The notes under the pieces are model-generated. The model worked only from the letters and a program-made list of their open reading frames with translations. It was not told the DNA's origin and searched no databases. A program made the position numbers and the translations under genes. 22,334 bases of DNA, from the NCBI GenBank assembly GCA_023389425.1, contig JAEWEK010000386.1:1-22334 (forward strand). Direction: 5' to 3'. Shown here piece by piece: positions 1-7,431 of this stretch; position 1 is the stretch's first letter, and each line of letters starts with the position of its first letter. The stretch is from Pseudomonadota bacterium (GTDB lineage: Bacteria > Pseudomonadota > Gammaproteobacteria > Burkholderiales > Burkholderiaceae_D).

Positions 1-1234
1 CGCGGTAGAGATGCTCGACGCCGGCCAGCATATTGCGTTTGGCCACGTCCAGTTGCGACTCGGTGAAGCCGAACTGGCGCGCGCGCTCGTTCTCCTGCAC
101 CAGCGCATCGATGGCCGCGCCGACGCCCGCCTTGCCGACGGTGGCGGAGGCCATGTACATGCGTTGGTTGACGCCGAACGGCGACGCGCCTTCGCCGGCG
201 ATGCCGCGCACCAGCGGCGGATCGCCCACTTGCGTCAGGCCGCCGAAGCGCGTGCCCATCATCGTCGCGAACAGGACCTTGACCAGATCCTGGCGGTAGT
301 CGCCGATCGTGGCGGCGGGCTTGCGCTGGTAAATCGAATAGTTCAGCTGCACGCTGTTGCTCGGCGCTTCCTTGTCGATGTAGACCAGCGCGTCCGGCTC
401 GCCCATCGGCGGCAGCGGGAACGTCGCCCGCGGGCGCGGCGAGGCCGGCATCTTCAGGTGGCCGAAGTGGGCTTTTACCATGCGCTCCGCTTCCGCCGGG
501 TCGACGTCGCCCACCACGACCACGGCCATCAGGTCCGGCCGGTACCAGTCGCGGTAGAAGCGGCGGATCGCATCCGGCGTGGCGTGCGCGATCGAATCCT
601 CGGTGCCGATCGGCAGCCGGTCCTGGTAGCGCGAGCCATTGGCCAGCTTGGGCAGCATCGCTTCCAGCGAGCGCATGCCGACGCCGCTGCGCAGGCGCTT
701 CTCTTCCAGGATGATGTTGCGCTCGTCCTCGATCTCCTTGCTGCCGAGCGTCATGCCGCCGGCCCAGTCTTCCAGCACCTGGAAGCCCTTGTCGAGGTTG
801 CCCGGCTTGTCGGTCGGCACCGGCAGCATGTAGATGGTCTGGTCGAAGCCGGTGCTGGCGTTCAGGTCGGCGCCGAAACGCACGCCGATCGATTGCAGGT
901 AGGCCACCAGTTCATGCTTCTTGAAATGGGTGCTGCCGTTGAAGCCCATGTGCTCGACGAAGTGGGCCATGCCGCGCTGATCCTCGTCCTCGAGGATCGA
1001 GCCGGCATTGACCACGAGGCGCAGTTCGACGCGCTGGGCCGGCTTGGCGTTGTGCTGGATGTAGTAGCTCAGGCCGTTGTCCAGCTTGCCGAGCTTGAGC
1101 CTGGGATTGATCGGCAGCGGATCGGTCAGCGCCGGCGCGGCGTGCACCAGGCTGGCAGCGGCGGCCAGGGCCAGCGCGGACATGATCCGCGGGCCCAGGC
1201 GATGCAGGGGAAATGTGTGGGACATCCGTGTCAT
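1..1234 (-). CDS. M16 family zinc metallopeptidase (PqqL-like), 3' end cut by window edge
   Basis: This gene is read leftward and runs off the window start, so only about 411 N-terminal residues are seen. After a hydrophobic segment at about residues 18-33 that looks like a signal peptide, the mature part carries the inverted zinc motif HFVEH at residues 91-95 (His91 and His95 as zinc ligands, Glu94 as catalytic base), followed by the downstream segment EIEDERNIILEEKR that supplies the third ligand in this family. The wording LDNGLSYYI and FNGSTHF resembles PqqL-type periplasmic zinc proteases, which usually have two M16 repeats and over 900 residues; only the active first repeat is visible. 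It probably degrades peptides in the periplasm or outside. The start is uncertain: ATG at 1234 or in frame at 1225, neither with a strong ribosome binding site. The S9 peptidase gene lies just upstream, behind a terminator. Confidence 0.9.
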   Translation of the reverse strand, partial: MTRMSHTFPLHRLGPRIMSALALAAAASLVHAAPALTDPLPINPRLKLGKLDNGLSYYIQHNAKPAQRVELRLVVNAGSILEDEDQRGMAHFVEHMGFNGSTHFKKHELVAYLQSIGVRFGADLNASTGFDQTIYMLPVPTDKPGNLDKGFQVLEDWAGGMTLGSKEIEDERNIILEEKRLRSGVGMRSLEAMLPKLANGSRYQDRLPIGTEDSIAHATPDAIRRFYRDWYRPDLMAVVVVGDVDPAEAERMVKAHFGHLKMPASPRPRATFPLPPMGEPDALVYIDKEAPSNSVQLNYSIYQRKPAATIGDYRQDLVKVLFATMMGTRFGGLTQVGDPPLVRGIAGEGASPFGVNQRMYMASATVGKAGVGAAIDALVQENERARQFGFTESQLDVAKRNMLAGVEHLYR

Positions 1235-1254
1235 CTTTATCGTTTTTGTCAGGT

Positions 1255-1292
1255 AAAAAAAACCGCCGCTCCCGTGCGAGCGGGAGCGGCGG
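1255..1292 (-). terminator. Rho-independent terminator after the S9 peptidase gene
   Basis: A perfect 12-bp stem (1263-1274 with 1281-1292, CCGCCGCTCCCG and its complement) encloses a six-base loop. Eight A residues at 1255-1262 read as a T tract on the minus strand straight after the stem. It sits 26 bases past the S9 peptidase stop codon and 21 bases before the M16 start, so it should end or strongly reduce transcription between the two genes. Confidence 0.9.
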
Positions 1293-1317
1293 CTTACAGG
1301 CAAGCGCCCGAGGTCAC

Positions 1318-3855
1318 TTAGTGCGTGGCGGCGCTGGCGGCGGCCGGGGCGTTCTTCACGTACTTGTCGAACCAGTTCAGCATTTCATAGACCAGCTGCT
1401 CGTTCGATTCGCGCGCCGCGTACCAGTGCGGCTCGTGCGGCAGCATCACCAGGCGGGTCACGCCGCCGTTGCCGCGCAGGGCTTCGAACAGCTTGACCGA
1501 TTGCAGCGGCGTGGTGCCCGGGTTGGCGTCGTCGCTGCCATGCACGATCAGCAGCGGTGTCTTCAGCTTGTCGGCGTAGAAGAAGGTCGATGCCTTGGTG
1601 TAGACGTCCGGCGCTTCCCACACGGAGCGGCGCTCGTTCTGGAAACCGAACGGGGTCAGCGACTTGTTGTACGAACCGCTGGTGGCCGCGCCGGCGCGGA
1701 ACAGGTCGGAGTGCGCCAGCAGGTTGGCGGTCATCAGCGCGCCGTGGCTGTGGCCGGTCACGCCGACACGGTTCGGGTCGGTCACGCCCAGGCGCACCGC
1801 TTCGTCGACAGCGGCCTTGGCGTTGGCGACCAGCTGCTCGGTGTAGCTGTCATATGCCTTGCGCGGATCGCCGACGATCGGGAAGGCCGCGGCGTCGATG
1901 ATGGCATAGCCCGACAGCAGCAGGAGCTTGTACTGGCGCAGGCGGGTGAAGGTGGCTTGCGAACCGGTGGTCTGGCCGGCCTTGGACGCGTCCGCGTAAT
2001 CCATCGGGTAGGCGTTCAGGATGGTCGGCAGGCGCGTACCTTCCTTGTAGCCCGGCGGGGTGTACAGGGTGAACGACAGGTCGATACCGTCGGCGCGCTT
2101 GTACTTCACCAGGCGCTTCTTGATCTGGCGAACTTGCGGCACCGGATCGACCAGGTGGGTCAGCGCGACGCTGGTCGATGCGACGGCCGGCTCGCCGGCA
2201 GCGGCCTGGGTGGCGCCGCCCAGCGTGCGGACGAAGGCGTTCGGGGTGTCGTCGACGGTCTGGTACCAGGTCAGCAGGCGGCCCGTGTCGTTGCCGGCGA
2301 AGCCGAGGAAGGTTTCATACGAAGTTTTGCCGCTGCGGAACAGGCGCTCCGATTGCTGCGTCTTCAGGTTGAACTTGTCCAGGAACGGACGGTCGCCATC
2401 GGGCGAGGAACCGGCGCCGGACAGGAACATGGTATCGCCGTCGAGGCGGATCACATTGAAGCCGTTGGCCAGCTTGCGGCGCACCGGGTTGCCCGGGTTG
2501 CCGTATTTCTCGTCGCTCGACATGTCCCAGATCAGGCGGCGCGAATTCTTCGCATCGTCCACGTTGATCTGCCAGGTGCGGTGCCATTTGCGGTTGACGT
2601 CGTAGTCGCTCAGCAGGGCCACGCCCGGCTGTTCGGACCACGTCAAGCCGGCGTAGCGATGTTCGGTGCGGGTGATCTCGACCGGCGCGCCGGTGAACGG
2701 CGCCTTCAGCATCATCAACTTGTCGCGCTCGGTGGCCTTGACGTTCGGGTTGCCGCCATCCAGCGCCTCGGCCCAGACCAGGGTCGCGCCGTCGGTCGGA
2801 CGCCAGCTGAAGTTGCGCGGCCCGGTCGGCACGCCGCGGTTCGGCACACGGTCGGCCAGCGGCAGCGCGGCGATCTCGCGCACCACCGGGTTGGCGCCCT
2901 TGGCCGGATGCTGGGACAGGTCCCACACGGTGACCTGCTTGGGGAAGCGGTCGAAGGTGGTGACATAGGAGTACGGCGGACGGATTTCCGTCACCAGCAT
3001 GTGGTGGCCGTTCGGCGACACGCCCAGGTCCTCGTACATGCCGGGACGGCCGACCGGGGTGATCTTGCCTGTGGCGGCATCGACCAGTGCCAGCTGCGAG
3101 GTGCCGTAGAAGTTGAACAGCTCTTCGTCGTGGCGGTTGCGCAGGGTGTCGCGGTTTTCGTAGGTGCTGCTCTGGCCGGTGCCGCCCAGCGATTCCTGGA
3201 TGCCCGGGCCATCCGAACCCGGCACTTCGGCCGGCGGCGCCTTCTGCGCGGACACCAGCTTGACCAGCAGGGTCTTCTGGTCCGGCATCCATTGCACCTG
3301 GTCGCCGAACATCTGGTTCAGGCGCACACCCGGCAGGCGGCGCACGGCGCCGGTCCTGGCATCGCCGACCCACAGCTCGACCGCCTCGGCGGTGATGTTC
3401 TCGAACACGAAGCGCTGGCCATCGGCGCTCCACACCGGCGGACGCGGGCAGGCGCCGGCCGGCAGCTTGACCGCTGTCTGCTTGCCGTCGGCAACCTGGA
3501 CCAGGTCGATGGCGCTGACGCAAGGCGGAATGCCGTAGCCGCCCGGGGTGTCGTGCTGGCTATGGTTGCCCGGCTCGATGCGCACGCCGGCCAGGCGCAG
3601 GAAAGGCGTGGCCACTTTGCTGATCGACGGGTAATCCTGCATCGTGACCAGCATCAGCTTGTCGCGCGTCGGGCTGAGCGAAGGCGACGGCGGCGGCGAG
3701 GCGCGCATCACGTCGAGGATCTCCTTCGGCGGCTGGTTGTAGGCACTGGCGGCCGCGGTGTTGGCGGCAGCCGAGGTGGCTGCGATCGCGGCGGGCGCAA
3801 TCGCAACCGCGAACGCGGCGCTGACGACGCCGCGCAACAGATATGTTCCCTGCAT
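1318..3855 (-). CDS. Exported S9 family serine peptidase, glutamyl endopeptidase (S9D)-like
   Basis: The 845-residue protein starts with a signal peptide (cleavage probably near residues 25-26). A long region of likely beta-propeller type precedes an alpha/beta-hydrolase domain from about residue 582. The catalytic triad can be placed: Ser703 in GHSHG, Asp775 or Asp776 in HGSDDANPG, and His810 in LPHEPHWYAARES. The C-terminal stretch (SLTPFGFQNE, then WEA, then NPGTTPLQS) is very like that of plant chloroplast glutamyl endopeptidases, which cleave after glutamate, so S9D fits better than dipeptidyl peptidase IV. The substrate preference is inferred from that likeness only. The start is supported by GGAG six bases upstream of ATG. 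The alanine-rich tail after residue 836 is probably unstructured. A strong terminator follows; the upstream leader contains a dyad at 3888-3912. Confidence 0.93.
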   Translation of the reverse strand: MQGTYLLRGVVSAAFAVAIAPAAIAATSAAANTAAASAYNQPPKEILDVMRASPPPSPSLSPTRDKLMLVTMQDYPSISKVATPFLRLAGVRIEPGNHSQHDTPGGYGIPPCVSAIDLVQVADGKQTAVKLPAGACPRPPVWSADGQRFVFENITAEAVELWVGDARTGAVRRLPGVRLNQMFGDQVQWMPDQKTLLVKLVSAQKAPPAEVPGSDGPGIQESLGGTGQSSTYENRDTLRNRHDEELFNFYGTSQLALVDAATGKITPVGRPGMYEDLGVSPNGHHMLVTEIRPPYSYVTTFDRFPKQVTVWDLSQHPAKGANPVVREIAALPLADRVPNRGVPTGPRNFSWRPTDGATLVWAEALDGGNPNVKATERDKLMMLKAPFTGAPVEITRTEHRYAGLTWSEQPGVALLSDYDVNRKWHRTWQINVDDAKNSRRLIWDMSSDEKYGNPGNPVRRKLANGFNVIRLDGDTMFLSGAGSSPDGDRPFLDKFNLKTQQSERLFRSGKTSYETFLGFAGNDTGRLLTWYQTVDDTPNAFVRTLGGATQAAAGEPAVASTSVALTHLVDPVPQVRQIKKRLVKYKRADGIDLSFTLYTPPGYKEGTRLPTILNAYPMDYADASKAGQTTGSQATFTRLRQYKLLLLSGYAIIDAAAFPIVGDPRKAYDSYTEQLVANAKAAVDEAVRLGVTDPNRVGVTGHSHGALMTANLLAHSDLFRAGAATSGSYNKSLTPFGFQNERRSVWEAPDVYTKASTFFYADKLKTPLLIVHGSDDANPGTTPLQSVKLFEALRGNGGVTRLVMLPHEPHWYAARESNEQLVYEMLNWFDKYVKNAPAAASAATH

Positions 3856-3887
3856 GTGTTTCTCCGGTTTTTTAGGATTTCATGGAT

Positions 3888-3912
3888 GTACGGACTGGTT
3901 CACCGTCCTTAC
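3888..3912. promoter_or_regulatory. Imperfect dyad in the leader of the S9 peptidase gene
   Basis: GTACGGAC at 3888-3895 faces GTCCTTAC at 3905-3912, seven of eight positions complementary, with GGT and ACC pairing inside. It lies 33-57 bases upstream of the S9 start and 44 bases past the SHOCT gene stop. No T tract follows on the minus strand, so it is a poor terminator. It could be an operator or an mRNA hairpin; no regulator can be named. Confidence 0.3.
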
Positions 3913-3955
3913 ACCTGAACCGGAACATTGCCACGAAAATGTGCATACGGCAACA

Positions 3956-4723
3956 CTAAATCGCTGCGCCTGTCGAAGATCCGGGCAAGATGCCATTCGC
4001 TCCAAGCAGGCGCAGCTTTGCATTTTCGAATTCGTGCGCTGAAAGGACGGACGCATCGCGCAGTTCCGCCAGCTTCTTCAGTTCGTCCGCAACCGAGCTG
4101 GGCAGCGGCGCCGGCTCGGGCGCGAGCGTGGCGAGCCGCTCCTGGTAATCCCTGTCGGCGCGCCGGATCGCGATGTCGATGACGCCCTTCCAGTGCAGCG
4201 CCTTGTTCATCGCCTGCTCGTAGAGAATGCCACCGCGCTTGACTTCCAGATTCAGCAGGGTCACGAAATGAAGGGGATCGCCGGTGTTGTCGACGACCAG
4301 CCGCAGGTCGATCCGCTTGACCTTGTCGTCCGACCTGGTCTTGCCGGACAGGCCGCCCACGATGAATCCGGCGCCGCCCGCTATTGCGCCGCCCACCAGG
4401 GCTCCCATCACCTGCGAGGATCGCACGGTTTTCGTGACCGATTGCCCATCTTCGTGGATCTCTACCGAGACAATATCGGCATACGAGACCACAACCGGGA
4501 AATGCTCGCCCATGAGGCTCTTCATCAGGCAAATCTTTTCCTGGTACTCGTCCACCGCAAGGCCAGATTTGCCATCGCAACCGGTAAGTTGCTGGGTCGG
4601 CGCGAAATCGTTGACACAGGAAAAGCTGTGCTCACATGCCTTCCTCCTTTGCGCTTCCCTCACGATCATGAGAATCACGTAGCCGATAATGGCAACGACC
4701 GCTACAACAATCCAGAATCCCAT
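3956..4723 (-). CDS. Membrane-anchored SHOCT domain protein
   Basis: The 255-residue product has an N-terminal transmembrane helix (residues 3-21) and a basic flank. A middle region of unknown fold follows, then a glycine-rich hydrophobic segment (about 105-125, MGALVGGAIAGGAGFIVGG) that could insert in the membrane. After a region of beta-type sequence comes a C-terminal SHOCT helix-turn motif at about 211-240, with the typical DELKKLAELRDASVLSAHEF pattern. SHOCT is a short domain found at protein ends, often in membrane or envelope proteins and thought to mediate oligomerisation; the rest matches nothing I can name. GGGAGGAG immediately upstream of the ATG is a strong ribosome binding site. 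It lies 39 bases past the methyltransferase stop and may be co-transcribed with it. Confidence 0.8.
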   Translation of the reverse strand: MGFWIVVAVVAIIGYVILMIVREAQRRKACEHSFSCVNDFAPTQQLTGCDGKSGLAVDEYQEKICLMKSLMGEHFPVVVSYADIVSVEIHEDGQSVTKTVRSSQVMGALVGGAIAGGAGFIVGGLSGKTRSDDKVKRIDLRLVVDNTGDPLHFVTLLNLEVKRGGILYEQAMNKALHWKGVIDIAIRRADRDYQERLATLAPEPAPLPSSVADELKKLAELRDASVLSAHEFENAKLRLLGANGILPGSSTGAAI

Positions 4724-4762
4724 CTCTCCTCCCGTGTGATCGGTCTATAAAATTTGCTGGCG

Positions 4763-5338
4763 CTATGACCGGGCAAACACCTGCACCCGGGCCGGCGCCG
4801 GATTCGCCAATACGATGTCGCTGCCGATGCGCGTCAGGCCTGCATCACGCCATGCTGAACCGGCGAATGGTGAATTGGTGAACTGGATTACCCGGCCACC
4901 CGCGGCCAGCGAGCGCGCCCAGGTGCCCGCGATCCTTGCCGCCACATCGTCGGGCAGCGACCCCAGCGGCAGGCAGGAGACGACCGCCTTGACCGCGACC
5001 TGCCGCAACACCGGCGGCATATCGGCGGCATCGGCATGGATGACTTCGACGTGAGGGAAACGCCGCAGAAGAAGGCTGGCAAAGGTCGCCGACTTTTCGA
5101 TGACGAGCAGCTTGCGCGATGGAATGCCGCTGCGCAGCAATGACTCGGTGATGACGCCGGTCTCGCCGCCCAGCTCGACCACCCACCCGTCGCCGGGACC
5201 GATCAGGGATGCCATCGTATCGCCCAGCCGGGCGGAACCCGGGCAGATGGCAGCGACCTCGCGCGGCGCGCGCATGATCTCGTTCAGCAGCATCGCCTTA
5301 TGCGACAGATTTTCGATTCCGGGATTTTCCAAATACAT
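4763..5338 (-). CDS. PmtA-like phospholipid N-methyltransferase (SAM-dependent)
   Basis: This 191-residue class I methyltransferase has the size of Rhodobacter-type PmtA, which methylates phosphatidylethanolamine stepwise towards phosphatidylcholine. An N-terminal segment (MRAPREVAAICPGSARL, residues 22-38) matches the membrane-binding and substrate region of that family. SAM motif I is VELGGETGV at 54-62, the acidic residue after strand 2 is Glu81 (VIEK), HADAADM lies at 101-107, and SCLPLGSLP at 121-129 is the post-motif II segment typical of PmtA-like proteins. The usual third glycine of motif I is Glu59, which is mildly unusual. Its start lies inside the end of the PAP2 gene (41-base overlap), which suggests translational coupling. 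The true acceptor could be a lipid other than phosphatidylethanolamine. Confidence 0.82.
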   Translation of the reverse strand: MYLENPGIENLSHKAMLLNEIMRAPREVAAICPGSARLGDTMASLIGPGDGWVVELGGETGVITESLLRSGIPSRKLLVIEKSATFASLLLRRFPHVEVIHADAADMPPVLRQVAVKAVVSCLPLGSLPDDVAARIAGTWARSLAAGGRVIQFTNSPFAGSAWRDAGLTRIGSDIVLANPAPARVQVFARS

Positions 5339-6257
5339 GCCGGCCTCCCTGGCTTGGTTGAACTTGCGCGCTCAGCACGAGTCTGATGCGGTGCGCGAGG
5401 AAAGCGGCTACCACCGTCACGGCGGCGCCCCCGATCATATCGACGAGATAATGGCCGCCGTTGATCGGGGTCGAGACCAGCATCACGATGTTCAGGGCAA
5501 ACACGTACCGGAACCCGTACAGCTCTCTGTACGCGTAGATGAGCATGAGGGCCATCACGGTATGGTAGGACGGAAAGGACACGATGCCTGCCAGTTCGCG
5601 GAAAGCGAAGTGGGTGAGGTGCCCTGCGCGCAGGGCAAGAAAATGGGGCAAGTGGACGGCGTCATCGAGGCCGACCTGATGGTAGTACAGCGTGCCTCCC
5701 GCTGGAAACAGGCCGGATAGAAACGAGGTCAGGATCAGGGCGATGGCACAGCCCCACCACAGTTCCTCGTTCCGGTCGTCGCGGCGAATATGAGCGAGGA
5801 AAATGATCGAACAGAATATTTGCGGCAGGCCGCTGAAGTAGGCGATCGTCAGCATCAGCCGCACATTGCTGTGTTCCTGCACGAAACCGTAAAAGCGCAT
5901 CCAGTCGAAACCGAGCGCGCGGTCGGCGCGCGTGAACGCCTCGTCGAGCAGGGGCCGGTCCTCCGTCGCGCAAATGTAGCTCAGGATCACGCCCACGAGG
6001 GCAAGCACGATCCACAACGCGGCGTAGTATGACATTTCCGACAAGGCCGCACTGCGTCCGGACACGCCGTAGGCCACGCTGATCGCCGACAGAACCAGCG
6101 TCGCCCAGACAACCGGCGCGAAACCGGTAAAGACGACACCGTGCACCGACAACCACCCGAGCTCTCCCATCGCGAAGGCAGCAAGAAGCACGATCGGGGC
6201 CACCTTCCGTGCGACAGGTGGCCGCAGCGCAATGACAGCCGCATGCATCGATGCCAT
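5298..6257 (-). CDS. PAP2 superfamily membrane protein, inositol phosphorylceramide synthase (AUR1)-like
   Basis: The 319-residue polytopic membrane protein has about six or more hydrophobic segments. The PAP2_3-type active-site motifs are near the C-terminus: SFPSYHTVMA at 227-236 with His232, and GGHYLVDMIGG at 267-277 with His269 and Asp273. These resemble the C3 and D4 motifs of AUR1/IPC synthases and lipid phosphate phosphatases, which transfer or remove phospho-head groups on membrane lipids. The exact reaction cannot be told from sequence. The reading frame stays open to 6317, but ATG at 6257 is preferred because GGGGGA lies just upstream and the residues before it look non-coding. The end overlaps the methyltransferase gene, and both probably act on the same lipid. 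Confidence 0.83.
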   Translation of the reverse strand: MASMHAAVIALRPPVARKVAPIVLLAAFAMGELGWLSVHGVVFTGFAPVVWATLVLSAISVAYGVSGRSAALSEMSYYAALWIVLALVGVILSYICATEDRPLLDEAFTRADRALGFDWMRFYGFVQEHSNVRLMLTIAYFSGLPQIFCSIIFLAHIRRDDRNEELWWGCAIALILTSFLSGLFPAGGTLYYHQVGLDDAVHLPHFLALRAGHLTHFAFRELAGIVSFPSYHTVMALMLIYAYRELYGFRYVFALNIVMLVSTPINGGHYLVDMIGGAAVTVVAAFLAHRIRLVLSAQVQPSQGGRHVFGKSRNRKSVA

Positions 6258-6291
6258 GTATCCCCCACGCCTACTTATCCGAACGCCCGCC

Positions 6292-6314
6292 GTCCCGCCG
6301 CACGCGGGCGGGAC
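6292..6314. repeat. GC-rich hairpin in the leader of the PAP2 gene
   Basis: A perfect 8-bp inverted repeat, GTCCCGCC at 6292-6299 and GGCGGGAC at 6307-6314, encloses a seven-base loop. It is 35 bases upstream of the chosen PAP2 start and has no T tract on either strand. It may be an mRNA structure, a weak factor-dependent stop after the regulator gene, or a REP-like element; only one copy is seen here. Confidence 0.4.
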
Positions 6315-6414
6315 CATGAAACAGGTCCATTTGCAGCAATCCTAATAAGAAGTTGCTTGCCTCACATGGTAGTTTTGTCCCGGAAAAGGGGGGATTTTCG
6401 CGAGGGTGTCCCTC

Positions 6415-7329
6415 CTACAGGCTTTCCTGCAGGTAAGGAATCTTGAGATCGTCGTAGATCGCGTACACGGTCGCCAGCAGATTCTCCAGCTCCGGCGAAC
6501 GGTCCATGTGGCGCACGCTGAACAGGATGGGCGAGAACGCATGCTTGTCCTCCAGCGGACGGTAGACGACGTTGCGGTGATGCATCCCCTGCACGCTTTC
6601 GGGCACGATGGAGATGCCCTGCCCGGCCGCCACCAGGCCGATCGCGATCTGCAGCTCGCGCACTTCGGTGACGTGGTCGGGCGCAAGGTTCGCTTCGCTG
6701 AACACGGCGAGCACCTGGTCGGCGAAGCTGGGCCGCGGCGCCTTCGGGTAGACCAGCAGCCGCTCGTGCACCAGCTCGATCAGGCGCAGGCCGCCCTCGC
6801 CCGCCGCCAGCCGGTGGCTGGGCGACATCGCCACCACCATCCTCTCCTCGCGCAGCAGGATGCGGCGGATGCTCGAATCCTCGCTCTTCAGCCGCCCGAA
6901 GCCGACGTCGATGCGGCCTTCCTTCAGGGCCTTCAGCTGCTCGATGGTGGTCATCTCGTGCAGCGTGACTTCCACCTCGGGATGGCGCTCGCGGTAGCGC
7001 CGCACGATCTCCGGCAGCTGTCCGTACAGGGTCGAGGCCACGAAGCCGATCGACAGCGTGCGTTCGAGCTGGCCGACGCGCTGCGTCATCGTCCTCAGCT
7101 CCCGCACCTGGTCCAGCAGCGGCTTGGCGTGGGCGAGGAAAAACTGGCCGGCCTCGGTCAGCTTCAAGGGACGCGAGCCCTTCTCGATCAGCGCCACGCC
7201 GAGATCTTCCTCGAGCTGCTGGATCTGCCGGCTCAGCGGCGGCTGGGCGATGTGCAGGCGCGCGGCGGCGCGGGTGAAGTTCTTCTCTTCCGCGACCGCG
7301 ACGAAGTAGCGCAGGTGCCGCAATTCCAT
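6415..7329 (-). CDS. catR: LysR-type regulator of catechol catabolism, CatM/BenM-like
   Basis: The 304-residue protein has an N-terminal winged helix-turn-helix (MELRHLRYFVAVAEE at the start, recognition region AQPPLSRQIQQLEEDLG at 28-44) and a C-terminal effector-binding domain. Segments such as LYGQLPEI, GFGRLK and IRRILL closely resemble CatM and BenM of Acinetobacter, activators that respond to cis,cis-muconate (BenM also to benzoate). It is read divergently from catB across 102 bases, the standard layout for catR/catM. Two CatM-type dyads fill that gap, and the nearer one overlaps this gene's own leader and ribosome binding site (AAGG, about 7 bases before ATG), so it probably represses itself. 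catM would be an equally good name; the symbol follows gene arrangement. Confidence 0.92.
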   Translation of the reverse strand: MELRHLRYFVAVAEEKNFTRAAARLHIAQPPLSRQIQQLEEDLGVALIEKGSRPLKLTEAGQFFLAHAKPLLDQVRELRTMTQRVGQLERTLSIGFVASTLYGQLPEIVRRYRERHPEVEVTLHEMTTIEQLKALKEGRIDVGFGRLKSEDSSIRRILLREERMVVAMSPSHRLAAGEGGLRLIELVHERLLVYPKAPRPSFADQVLAVFSEANLAPDHVTEVRELQIAIGLVAAGQGISIVPESVQGMHHRNVVYRPLEDKHAFSPILFSVRHMDRSPELENLLATVYAIYDDLKIPYLQESL

Positions 7330-7333
7330 GTCT

Positions 7334-7370
7334 ATACCTTACGGGTATTGAAGTGATACCAAATCGGTGT
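7334..7370. promoter_or_regulatory. Tandem CatM/BenM-type operators between catR and catB
   Basis: Site 1 is a perfect ATAC-N7-GTAT dyad (ATAC at 7334-7337, GTAT at 7345-7348). Site 2 is ATAC-N7-GTGT (7356-7359 and 7367-7370). Their centres are 22 bases apart, two helical turns on the same face, as expected for a LysR-type tetramer. Both forms match the sites described for CatM/BenM in Acinetobacter. Site 1 would be the high-affinity recognition site and site 2 the activation site next to the catB -35 region. Confidence 0.82.
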
Positions 7371-7399
7371 TGGACGGCCTCCCGCGAGGGGAATATCGT
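7370..7399 (+). promoter_or_regulatory. Candidate catB promoter
   Basis: A weak -35 element TTGGAC (7370-7375) and a weak -10 element TATCGT (7394-7399) are 18 bases apart, as for a promoter that needs an activator. Starting near 7406, operator site 1 would be centred near -65 and site 2 near -43, the classic LysR-type positions. The elements are poor on their own; the support comes from the spacing to the operators. Confidence 0.45.
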
Positions 7400-7431
7400 G
7401 GCATCACCTTAGCGCATTATACGCAACGCAT

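Noticed and set aside
11..1321. Open frame of 436 codons on the plus strand at the left edge
   Set aside because: It is antisense to the M16 peptidase, whose HFVEH motif and signal peptide are clear on the minus strand.
1213..3918. Open frame of 901 codons on the plus strand opposite the S9 peptidase gene
   Set aside because: It is low-complexity, rich in Arg, Gly, Val and His, with no recognisable domain, and mirrors a well-supported gene. Long antisense frames are usual in GC-rich DNA.
6258..6317. Earlier start of the PAP2 protein at 6317
   Set aside because: The added residues are arginine- and glycine-rich, include part of the hairpin at 6292-6314, and lack a better ribosome binding site than the one at 6257.
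6360..6414. Short inverted repeats after the regulator gene as a terminator
   Set aside because: The GAGGG/CCCTC stem is only five bases with no following T tract on the minus strand, so it was not called.
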